A stretch of DNA of 42,674 bases, from NCBI GenBank assembly GCA_022824545.1, contig JAJDZR010000293.1:1-42674 (forward strand). Direction: 5' to 3'. A program made the position numbers and the translations under genes. Origin of the DNA: Chloroflexota bacterium (GTDB lineage: Bacteria; Chloroflexota; UBA11872; UBA12225; JAJDUF01). Positions 34,258 through 41,728 of this stretch are shown here, piece after piece. A model generated the notes under the pieces. That model searched no databases and was not told the DNA's origin. It saw only the letters and a list, made by a program, of their open reading frames with translations. The stretch's first letter is position 1; the number at the start of each line of letters is the position of its first letter.

Positions 34258-35604
34258 ATGGACGGAATCCGTGATTCGCTTTGGACCATCATGACACTTC
34301 AATTGCTTGGTGTTCGGCGGGGGACTTACGCCAATCGAATCATCCTCGCCTTCTGTGTGGCGCTTACGGTACTTATCTTGCAGCCGGTCCACCGCGTGAT
34401 GGGCCAGGAAACGCCGACGCCTACGAGCACGGCCACAGCGACCCCAACCCCAAAGCCGGTGGTTCGGCTGGTGAGCGTCGCTCCGAAGCCTGTACGGGAA
34501 GGAGAACAGTTGACGGTAACGGTGCATATTGACCCGCCGGGGCAGGCAGGGACTAGGATCGAGGGAGGTATTCTGGTATTTGATTCGTGGAATGATGCAC
34601 AGGATGGCCCAATTGTTGACTCACTGATCGCCTTCGTATTTCGCGACAATACCGAAACACGGAGCATGGGCTACCGGGTACATGACGACAAGGCACTCAC
34701 GCCGGATCGGAAAGTCAGGATCGAAATCAATCGGGTCTTTGACGGTTACCGGGTGATTGAGTCGAGTGAATCGTCGTGGAGGACGACGGTTGATGTGATC
34801 GACAATGACACAGCCAACCCGCCGCCACCGCCGCCTCCCCCACCGGCCACGCCGACACGCACACCTCGGCCTCCACCAACGCGCACACGCCGTCCAACGG
34901 AGACCCCGACAGCAACGCCTACGCCGACTCAGACGGCTACACCTATACCGCCGACCGCCACTCTACCGCCGACGGTTGCACCAACGCGCACAGCCCGTCC
35001 AACGGCGAAGCCAACCGCAACGGCGACGCCTCGCCCCAGCCCGACGGACACGCCCAGTCCAAGTTCCACCAGTGTGCCAACCACTCCCCCGACGAGCACA
35101 CCGACTCTAACTCCCACCAGCACACCAACTGAGACGCCGACCAGCACTTCCACTGCTACCTCGACTGTCACGCCTACGCCGACACCCACCAATACCCCAA
35201 CTGAGACGCCGACCAGCACGCCTACTGCCACCCCCACCGCCACACCCCCTCCGACATCCACCAGTACCCCGACTCAGACACCTACCAATACGCCCACTGC
35301 CACGCCGACGAGCACGCTGACCCCGACGGCCACTAGCCCTCCCACCGCGACGCCCACCGGCACATCAACTGCGACTCCGGTTCCATCGCCAACGCCAGCC
35401 ATCGGTGCCAGGCCGCTATTTCCCCTGATTGACTTGGAGCGGCCCACAATCCCCATTATTGGTGACGCTGTGCCTCGTATCCGCAACACTCTGACCGGGA
35501 TCACTGCTACCCCCCGCCAACGCATAACCCTGGTCATCATCCTGGGGATCGTCTGCGTGATTGTCCTCAGCGCCTTCGTCTACCTAATCCTCCGGAGGCG
35601 CTGA
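34258..35604 (+). CDS. Thr/Pro-rich anchored surface protein with Calx-beta-like domain
   Basis: This 448-residue protein has an N-terminal signal or anchor segment (about 27-45, IILAFCVALTVLILQP) and a possible cleavage site after VMGQ. A beta-rich domain near 62-180 (VREGEQLTVTVHID ... TTVDVIDND) resembles Calx-beta. A stretch of about 190 residues is made almost wholly of Thr, Pro, Ala and Ser in TPT-type repeats (about 188-380). A C-terminal membrane segment follows (LVIILGIVCVIVLSAFVYLI) and ends RRR. No LPXTG motif is seen. The tail-plus-anchor design fits a stalked surface protein like those common in Chloroflexota. ATG 34291 is an alternative start, and neither start has a clear ribosome-binding site. 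Confidence 0.8.
   Translation: MDGIRDSLWTIMTLQLLGVRRGTYANRIILAFCVALTVLILQPVHRVMGQETPTPTSTATATPTPKPVVRLVSVAPKPVREGEQLTVTVHIDPPGQAGTRIEGGILVFDSWNDAQDGPIVDSLIAFVFRDNTETRSMGYRVHDDKALTPDRKVRIEINRVFDGYRVIESSESSWRTTVDVIDNDTANPPPPPPPPPATPTRTPRPPPTRTRRPTETPTATPTPTQTATPIPPTATLPPTVAPTRTARPTAKPTATATPRPSPTDTPSPSSTSVPTTPPTSTPTLTPTSTPTETPTSTSTATSTVTPTPTPTNTPTETPTSTPTATPTATPPPTSTSTPTQTPTNTPTATPTSTLTPTATSPPTATPTGTSTATPVPSPTPAIGARPLFPLIDLERPTIPIIGDAVPRIRNTLTGITATPRQRITLVIILGIVCVIVLSAFVYLILRRR
34826..35395 (+). repeat. Low-complexity coding repeat (Thr-Pro codons)
   Basis: A run of ACC/ACG/ACT and CCG/CCC/CCA codons encodes the Thr/Pro stalk of the surface protein. Partial direct repeats such as ACGCCGACCAGCAC, ACTGAGACGCCGACC and CACCAACGCGCACA recur, so the length is prone to change by slippage. 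It is not a CRISPR array: there are no unique spacers of constant size. Confidence 0.8.
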
Positions 35605-35650
35605 GACGGATACTTGGCGGAGGACCGGGGTGTGCCGGCAGGCCGGACGG

Positions 35651-37570
35651 CTAACGGACTGCCTCAGTTTCCGGCACAGTGGCCATCGCTGCCGGCAGGG
35701 TCAACTTGAACTCCGCATACTCCCCATAGAGAGTGTCCACCGACAGGTCACCCCCCAACCGCCGGGCCACGTCGGCAGCGATGGGTAGACCCAGCCCGGC
35801 CCCCATGGCACCCCCGCGCGTCGAGAAGAACGGGTTGAATATACGGCCAACCACGTCATCCGCAATGCCGGGACCATTGTCCCGCACCCGCACTTCCACG
35901 ATATTATCGTCCACCAGACGGCTCGACACAGCCAGCACTGGCTCATAATCGTCGCCCAAATCTTCCTGCTTCAGCCGCATGGCGTAGCAAGCATTGGATA
36001 CCAGGCCTAGCACCGCCTCATCGAAGTCCCTCTCCACCAGCGGCACGTCACCCACAGCCGAGTCCAAGTCGAAAATCGGCTCCACCGAGAAATCTTTCGA
36101 ATCCTTGGCAAAGGCCTTGCACCCCGACTGTACCGCCTGCCGTATCACGGGGTTCAGATCCGTCAACACCGGCTCTCCACCGACGACGCCCAGCCCGCGC
36201 ATCCGCTCGACGATTGCCAGCGCACGCCCCCCATTGGACAGCACACGCTTCATACTATCGGTCAACTCCTGATTGATGTCATCCAGCAGAGCCATGTCGT
36301 CGGCCGACATCCTATCCCGGTAAGTGTCCAACATCTCGGTCAACTCACTGTAAAGCTCAAGCGAACCCTCAGAGAAATTGTTGACGAAATTCAACGGGTT
36401 GCTAATCTCGTGAGCCACGCCGGACACTAGCTCACCCAAGGCCGCCAGCTTCTCTTGCGCGACCAGCCGGGCCTGCATCCGCCGTAGCTCCGCATTCGCC
36501 ACACGCAGCTCCTCGTAGAGCTTCTCGACCAAGTTCAGGCGTTGCACCTCCAGCGCTTGCAGGCGGAAGACCTCCAACGCATCAACCAACTCGCCAATCT
36601 CGTCTCGTCCCGCTTCGGGCACCGGCGTTTCCAGGTCTCCGTCGGCCATCCTCCGCATCCGCTCCGACAAGCGGGAGAGCCGGCGCACCATGCCGTTGCC
36701 TACCCACAGCCAGGCCGCCAGCGTCGCCGCGACGACGCTGATGACGCTGATGACCGTCAGCAGGAGCCGTCCCTGGTCGAAACTGCTACCGGCCAGTCCC
36801 AGCGTATCTGCCGACTGAGCACGGGAGGCTGCCAGCAGGCTCGACACCGAACCATCCAGGGCCGCACTGGCATCAGCAAAGGATGTGGTCAAGTTCGCAA
36901 CGTTGGCCCACAACGCCAACTGCTGGCCGCGGACGGCGAATACTCCCTGATCGCCGGCCAGAACTGCCACGGCCGGATCAGCGCCAGCCGCGTGCAACTT
37001 GGCGTACTCGTCCCACAACTGCTCCAATACCGACTCATCAGTGGCCTGCAACGCTTGTTTCAGCACCGACAAGGCCGCCACAGACGCTTCATCATCGGGC
37101 GAAAGTCCCGCCAAGCGGGTCCGCAAATCAGCCGCAGCCGCGCTGGTGTCCGACAGGGCAGCTCGGTTCACGGCAAGATTGTCAATGACGATAGCCAGCC
37201 CATGGGCGGCATCGTTCACCGCACGCGCGTTCAAGGCCAACGCCTCTACGCCGCTCACCGCGCCCAACGCGCTCGCCAGTCGGTCCAGGGACTCGGCAAA
37301 GGCGTCCGGCTGGAAACCCGCAAAGCCGGCTTCCGGTGCTGCCAGCAACCCCAGGCCCCAAATTCGTAACTGCTCCGCCTCACGAGCGGCAGTCCACGCC
37401 GCCTCCAGCACCGGCACGGCCTCGGTCCGGACCCGGTAGTTCAGGTCCCCGCTCTGCTCAAAGTAATAGACACCTACCGCGCTGGAACCCAGGGTCAGCA
37501 GAACCGCAAAGCCCAAGGCCAGGTACAGTCGCGTGCCGATGCGACGCCACCTGTCAACAAGAAATCCCAT
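35651..37570 (-). CDS. Sensor histidine kinase with HAMP domain
   Basis: This 639-residue membrane kinase has a first membrane segment near 14-35, a mostly helical extracytoplasmic sensor of about 230 residues, and a second membrane segment near 268-290. A HAMP domain (about 291-343), a coiled coil (EELRVANAELRRMQARLVAQEKLAALGELV) and the H-box GVAHEISNPLNFVNNF follow, with the phosphorylated His at 387. The ATPase domain has LVSNACYAM (N-box), DNGPGI (G1), FNPFFSTR (F-box) and GAGLGLPIA (G2). The ATG at 37570 follows AAGGAG; the frame is open to 37639. No response regulator lies nearby, so it is an orphan here. The ligand is unknown. Confidence 0.92.
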   Translation of the reverse strand: MGFLVDRWRRIGTRLYLALGFAVLLTLGSSAVGVYYFEQSGDLNYRVRTEAVPVLEAAWTAAREAEQLRIWGLGLLAAPEAGFAGFQPDAFAESLDRLASALGAVSGVEALALNARAVNDAAHGLAIVIDNLAVNRAALSDTSAAAADLRTRLAGLSPDDEASVAALSVLKQALQATDESVLEQLWDEYAKLHAAGADPAVAVLAGDQGVFAVRGQQLALWANVANLTTSFADASAALDGSVSSLLAASRAQSADTLGLAGSSFDQGRLLLTVISVISVVAATLAAWLWVGNGMVRRLSRLSERMRRMADGDLETPVPEAGRDEIGELVDALEVFRLQALEVQRLNLVEKLYEELRVANAELRRMQARLVAQEKLAALGELVSGVAHEISNPLNFVNNFSEGSLELYSELTEMLDTYRDRMSADDMALLDDINQELTDSMKRVLSNGGRALAIVERMRGLGVVGGEPVLTDLNPVIRQAVQSGCKAFAKDSKDFSVEPIFDLDSAVGDVPLVERDFDEAVLGLVSNACYAMRLKQEDLGDDYEPVLAVSSRLVDDNIVEVRVRDNGPGIADDVVGRIFNPFFSTRGGAMGAGLGLPIAADVARRLGGDLSVDTLYGEYAEFKLTLPAAMATVPETEAVR

Positions 37571-37841
37571 GCCGAAACAACTCCTTATACAAACGTATAC
37601 ATTTTTAACCAGGGTCAACTGAGGGAATCTATGCTGCACTGAAGGGTATCACAACCACGATTCCCTGATAACAAGGCCGTTTCGAGCCCAGGGTTGTAAT
37701 GGAGAGTGGCCCGCCAGTTGGTGGTGTGATGCTACACTTCGGGGACACTCACTGGACAAGCTAGAAGCAATCCTGCCGACCGTGGGGTTCTCTGGCGGTG
37801 GGACTGCGATAAGCGCCCGCAGGCTGAGTGGGAGGTCCGAC
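37571..37841. other. Divergent intergenic region
   Basis: This 271-base gap separates the histidine kinase from the permease. On the minus strand an AT-rich stretch near 37586-37605 contains TATAAG and TATACG, possible -10 boxes for the kinase. The permease frame is open from GTG 37782. Nothing else is recognised. Confidence 0.35.
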
Positions 37842-39578
37842 TTGGCATCGGCCCGTGCAATTAAAGACATCCGCTACGAGCCGGACGAGCGGTGCCCGCC
37901 ACTCTTGGCCATCGGAGTCGGGGCGCAGGGCATCATGATCGGGCTGGCACCGACGGTGCTGGTCGTCGCCATTACCGCCCTCGCGGCCGGCCAAGGCGAG
38001 CAGTATCTGGCGTGGACCGTCTGCGCGGCGCTGACCATTGTCGGGGTGGTCACCGCGCTCCAGGCGGCCAGGTTTGGTCGGGTGGGCACGGGTCACGCAT
38101 TCGTGATGGGTGTCACCCCCAACTTCATCGCGATCTCGGTGCTCGCGCTCGACGCAGGTGGGCCGGCGACGTTGGCGAGCCTGATCGTGCTGTCGGCGCT
38201 CTTTTTCTTGGTAGTGACGGCGTGGCTGCCGTTGCTACGCCGGATCATTACGCCGGTCGTCGCCGGTACGGTGCTCATGCTGGTCGCAGCGATGGTTATT
38301 CCAATTGCTTTCGACCGGCTGAAAGAAGTACCCGCGGGCACGCCGGCGGCTGCCGGCCCGTGCGTGGCGGCGGTGACGCTGGTTGTAGCGACGATGTTGG
38401 TCCTGCGCGCTCCGAGGAACTGGCGGCCGTGGTCGCCGCTGATCGGAATCGCGGCGGGCTGCGCGGCCGCGATACCGTTCGGTCTGTACGACGTTGAGCC
38501 ATTGCTCGCCGCGCCTTGGGTCGGCCTCCCCGCAATCGAGTTCCCGGGACTGGACCTGACACCGACGGCCGGGTTCTGGGCGCTGCTCCCGATGTTCCTG
38601 ATCGTGAGCTTGGTGCAAGTTATCAAGGGCATTGGGGACAGCGTGGTCATGCAACAGGTGGCCCGGCGCCGTCCGCGGGCGACCGATTTTCGACTGATCC
38701 AAGGCTCGATGTACGCCAATGGGGTGGGCATGCTACTGTCGGGACTGGCCGGGACGCCGCCCACTACTTTCTACTCGGCGTCCACGGTCTCACTGGTCAG
38801 CATCACCGGGGTCGCCGCGCGCAGCGTTGGCTACGCCATGGGGGCCATGCTCATCGGGCTGGCGTTGCTGCCCAAGTTAACGGGTGTGCTGCTCGCCATT
38901 CCCAGCCCGGTGATGGGCGCCTTCTTGCTGGTCATGCTGGGACTGATCTTCGTCGAGGGTGTACGGACCATCACGTGGGCCGGCCTCGACCCACAAAAGT
39001 CTATAGTGGTGGGACTGGCGTTCTCTATCGGCCTCGGCCTGCAACATCAGAACATCCTCGAGGACCTGTTAGGCGCGCCTTGGGGCACGTTGCTTGGCAA
39101 TGGCATCACGGTCGGCGCTGCGGTGGCGATTGGGTTGACCGCTTTCCTGGAGTTCACCGGTCCACGGCGCCGCCGCTTGGAGGTCCAACAGGATCTCTCC
39201 GATCTGCCCCGTATTGACGCCTTCCTCCAGGAGGTTGCAGCCAAGCTGCGATGGGACGCTGCCGCGACGGAGCGGCTCCGCTCGGCGGGCGAGGAGGCGT
39301 TGTCGAGCTTGTTGCAGCCGGGCGACGAATACCCGGCGGGCCAAGCGCCGCGCTTGATTATCGTCGCGCGTCCCGGGGATGGGGCCGTGGAACTGGAGTT
39401 CCTGACGGTATTCGACGAGGAGAACCTGGAAGACCGGCTGGCGTATCTGGAGGAACAACCCGAAACCGTGGATGAGCGAGAGCTGTCGTTTCGCCTGTTA
39501 CGACATTACGCTTCCTCGGTCCGGCACCAGAAGTATCACGGCCTGGACATCGTCACGGTGCAAGTCGAAGGCTCGTAA
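37842..39578 (+). CDS. NCS2 nucleobase permease fused to RsbW-like ATPase-type domain
   Basis: This 578-residue protein joins an NCS2 (xanthine/uracil) permease (about 15-440, 12-14 membrane segments) to a soluble C-terminal domain (about 452-578). Permease signs are IGVGAQGIMIGLAPT near the start, RVGTGHAFVMGVTPNFIA, and FSIGLGLQHQNIL near 387-399. The tail resembles the HATPase_c_2 domain of RsbW/SpoIIAB anti-sigma kinases: IDAFLQEVAAKLRWDAAATERLRSAGEEAL, then LIIVARPGDGAVELEFLTVF and LSFRLLRHYASSV. The N-box Asn is missing (EEALSSLLQ where relatives have EEALTN), so kinase activity is doubtful. TTG 37842 is chosen as start because GGGAGG lies about seven bases upstream; GTG 37782 is the alternative. 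It may act as a substrate sensor or a regulated transporter. Confidence 0.85.
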   Translation: MASARAIKDIRYEPDERCPPLLAIGVGAQGIMIGLAPTVLVVAITALAAGQGEQYLAWTVCAALTIVGVVTALQAARFGRVGTGHAFVMGVTPNFIAISVLALDAGGPATLASLIVLSALFFLVVTAWLPLLRRIITPVVAGTVLMLVAAMVIPIAFDRLKEVPAGTPAAAGPCVAAVTLVVATMLVLRAPRNWRPWSPLIGIAAGCAAAIPFGLYDVEPLLAAPWVGLPAIEFPGLDLTPTAGFWALLPMFLIVSLVQVIKGIGDSVVMQQVARRRPRATDFRLIQGSMYANGVGMLLSGLAGTPPTTFYSASTVSLVSITGVAARSVGYAMGAMLIGLALLPKLTGVLLAIPSPVMGAFLLVMLGLIFVEGVRTITWAGLDPQKSIVVGLAFSIGLGLQHQNILEDLLGAPWGTLLGNGITVGAAVAIGLTAFLEFTGPRRRRLEVQQDLSDLPRIDAFLQEVAAKLRWDAAATERLRSAGEEALSSLLQPGDEYPAGQAPRLIIVARPGDGAVELEFLTVFDEENLEDRLAYLEEQPETVDERELSFRLLRHYASSVRHQKYHGLDIVTVQVEGS

Positions 39579-39648
39579 CCGCCCGATAGGACTGCTGCGC
39601 TCCGCCTGGTAGCCCCGGACCGTGTGATCGTAGGGGATAGCACGGGGG

Positions 39649-40557
39649 TCAGGTCCGCGCGGTCAGCGCAATGAACTCACGCATGGCCGTCGCACATTCC
39701 TGCGGTTGCTCCAATTGGAGGAAGTGTGTCGTTTCGGGGAGGAAGTCGTAGTCAACGCCCAGCATGTCGCCAAGATCGAGTGTTGGGAGATAGGAGTAGG
39801 GCAGGGTGGGGTCCGCTCCGACGACTTTTGTTGGACAAAGGAGCTTACTGAAATCTACCGACACGGCGAAGACACCGGCGTATTCTATGATCTGCGCTTC
39901 ATGGTTGCGCGGGCAACGAAGCTCGTAGCCGTCCGAATCGGAACATGCACGCAGGGTTGTCTGCGCCACAAGGTCATACACCCCCGGGACAGCGCGCTGG
40001 AAGATCGGCAGGAACCGGAGGAGGTCCGAAAACGACTCTAGGGTTGGAAAGCGCGCAGTGCGCCGGCGAGCCATGGCGGCCGCGCGTGTAGCCGCGGCCT
40101 CAAGCTCTTCATAGCTAGCGCCAGGTCTACATATCGGTGGGTCGAACAGCACGAGTGCCGAGTACACGCTGCCGTTTCCGGGTGACAGTAACGCTGCCAG
40201 CGCGGAAATGGAGTGATAAACGCCTATTTGAGGCTTCTGCCCGTAGTTGCGGTCTATCGCTTCAAGGATACGGTCATGGTCACGAACCAACGTCGGAAGA
40301 TTATGATTCTCAAGAGCACCGACCGTATTCCACCCGTGGCTGCGTAAATCGTAGATGATGAGGTCGAATTCTTCGGTCAGGAGTGACCAGAAGGGATAGT
40401 AGAGGTCAATCGCGAGGCCGTTGCCGTGGCTCAGAACGAGCCGCTGGCCCTCGGGATTGCCATGCCGCCGCAGGGTAATGACGGTATCGCCGTCTACCGG
40501 AACGTCCAGCGTGGACAGCGGCTGAGGCACTCCCCAGACGGTCTCTGCGTTCGTCAT
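39649..40557 (-). CDS. Alpha/beta hydrolase
   Basis: This 302-residue protein is an alpha/beta hydrolase. The oxyanion-hole element is LVLSHGNGLAID (about 40-51), the nucleophile is Ser116 in GVYHSISAL, and the candidate acid and base are Asp in VGADPTL and His in ETTHFLQLEQP near residue 280. The nucleophile elbow reads YHSIS rather than the usual GHSxG. Its ATG overlaps the stop of the phosphopantetheinyl transferase gene (ATGA, 40554-40557), so the two are translationally coupled. That suggests a thioesterase, lactonase or other release and tailoring step on the polyketide product, which is inference. The frame upstream of 40557 is not credible. Confidence 0.88.
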   Translation of the reverse strand: MTNAETVWGVPQPLSTLDVPVDGDTVITLRRHGNPEGQRLVLSHGNGLAIDLYYPFWSLLTEEFDLIIYDLRSHGWNTVGALENHNLPTLVRDHDRILEAIDRNYGQKPQIGVYHSISALAALLSPGNGSVYSALVLFDPPICRPGASYEELEAAATRAAAMARRRTARFPTLESFSDLLRFLPIFQRAVPGVYDLVAQTTLRACSDSDGYELRCPRNHEAQIIEYAGVFAVSVDFSKLLCPTKVVGADPTLPYSYLPTLDLGDMLGVDYDFLPETTHFLQLEQPQECATAMREFIALTART

Positions 40558-41294
40558 CGAGCCGCCGGTCTTTCCGGGTTGAGTGTCCTGTCTATTTCGT
40601 GGGCGATGGCAGCGGCGAAGTGCTCGGTGCCCAGATTTTCTAGTCGCCACTTGATTGTCGGTAGGTGGGGGAATCGAAATATTCTCGTTTTCGCGCCGCG
40701 ACGCATGTCCAATGGGACCTCGAATCGAGATACATCCAGGGAAAAGCCTAGGCCAAGCGCCTTGACAAGTGCTTCCTTAATCGTCCAGAGATTAAAGAAC
40801 AAGTGAAGTTTGTGGTATCCACGCGCTAACGCAAGCTCGGCTTGTTCCGCCGGGCCAAGCACAGTCGTGATGAGTCCGTCAAGATCGCGGCGGGTGACAC
40901 GCTCCTCGATATCCACACCCAGCCGGCCGGCCGGCGCAAACGCGATCAAGCCATGGTTGCCGCTGTGGGTGACGTTGAAGCTGACGGAAGCCGGTATTCC
41001 CTGCACCAAGGCAAACGGCTTTCCATATTTGGCGGCGCCGAACGCAAGCTGCTCGTTCCGGCAGCCGAGCTGGTTACAGAGCATGGCGCGGAGCGCCGCG
41101 CGACACAAGGCAAAGCGGCGACGAGCACCGTCATGCAGGTAGCGGTGCCAGCGGGCCCGCTCTTGCTCATCGAGCCACGCCCAGGCGGCCGACTCGTGGG
41201 CCGCGTGCGGGGTGAGATCAACTTTTACGACAGTGGCCGTGTCAACGGTCCTGAAGGGGCACCACCAAGGCGCGGCAACAGCGATACGAGTCAT
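40554..41294 (-). CDS. 4'-phosphopantetheinyl transferase, Sfp type
   Basis: This 246-residue enzyme moves the phosphopantetheine arm of coenzyme A onto a Ser of carrier proteins. Sfp-family motifs are present: GKPFAL near 91-96, SVSFNVTHSGNHG (with the conserved His110), GVDIEE with Asp128 and Glu130 as magnesium ligands, and WTIKEALVKALGLGF near 170-184. The ATG at 41294 begins MTRIAV; a TTG two codons upstream is possible. It follows the discrete acyl carrier protein gene after 128 bases that hold a perfect hairpin. The natural target is presumably that carrier protein and the PKS upstream. Confidence 0.93.
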   Translation of the reverse strand: MTRIAVAAPWWCPFRTVDTATVVKVDLTPHAAHESAAWAWLDEQERARWHRYLHDGARRRFALCRAALRAMLCNQLGCRNEQLAFGAAKYGKPFALVQGIPASVSFNVTHSGNHGLIAFAPAGRLGVDIEERVTRRDLDGLITTVLGPAEQAELALARGYHKLHLFFNLWTIKEALVKALGLGFSLDVSRFEVPLDMRRGAKTRIFRFPHLPTIKWRLENLGTEHFAAAIAHEIDRTLNPERPAAR

Positions 41295-41314
41295 GGCCAA
41301 CTATTGCCGGCGTA

Positions 41315-41355
41315 GGAGAAGCAGGCCGTTCTCGCAGAGAGTGGCCTGCTTCTCC
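41315..41355 (-). other. Perfect 13-base inverted repeat between ACP and PPTase genes
   Basis: GGAGAAGCAGGCC (41315-41327) and GGCCTGCTTCTCC (41343-41355) are exact complements with a 15-base loop. On the transcribed minus strand no T-run follows, so it is not a classical terminator. It may be an attenuator, an mRNA-stabilising hairpin or a processing site that sets the carrier protein above the transferase in level. The function is inferred. Confidence 0.6.
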
Positions 41356-41422
41356 AGCAAATACCGATGACGACTGCCCTGATTGTCGGTCAGTCGGCGC
41401 CTTTCGCGGGCAGTTAGCCAGC

Positions 41423-41659
41423 TTAGGCGTCAATGAACTCGATCAAGTCCCGGAGGTTGTTAAGTCGCGCGCAATCTTCGGGTGAAAACGTGAGGTTGAA
41501 CTCCTGGGCGACCAACTTCGCGAAGGCAACGATATCCATAGACGGCACGCCGGCCTCAGCGAGGCCGGTATCTAGGTCCAGCGACGGACCTAGGGGCTGA
41601 CCATCCACTTCCAAGTTCTCGGCAACAAGCTGCCTAACACGGTCTTCGGTTGTAGCCAT
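41423..41659 (-). CDS. Discrete acyl carrier protein
   Basis: This 78-residue protein is a free-standing acyl carrier protein. The phosphopantetheine attachment Ser is Ser40 in AEAGVPSMDIVAF, where the usual DSL reads PSM. Helix 1 (EDRVRQLVAENL) and the last helix (NLRDLIEFIDA) are typical. The ATG at 41659 follows GGAGGAG at eight bases; the frame is open to 41704 but those residues are not needed. It lies 69 bases after the PKS stop. The PKS polypeptide ends without a carrier domain, so this protein probably serves it in trans. Confidence 0.9.
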   Translation of the reverse strand: MATTEDRVRQLVAENLEVDGQPLGPSLDLDTGLAEAGVPSMDIVAFAKLVAQEFNLTFSPEDCARLNNLRDLIEFIDA

Positions 41660-41728
41660 ACGTGAAATCTCCTCCATTTCTTGGGGGTAACTGAAACCAG
41701 CCAACTATAGCCAACCATTTGTGCCGCG

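Noticed and set aside
34826..35395. Repetitive DNA that could be mistaken for a CRISPR or minisatellite locus
   Set aside because: The repetition follows Thr-Pro codons in an open frame, with irregular units and no spacers.
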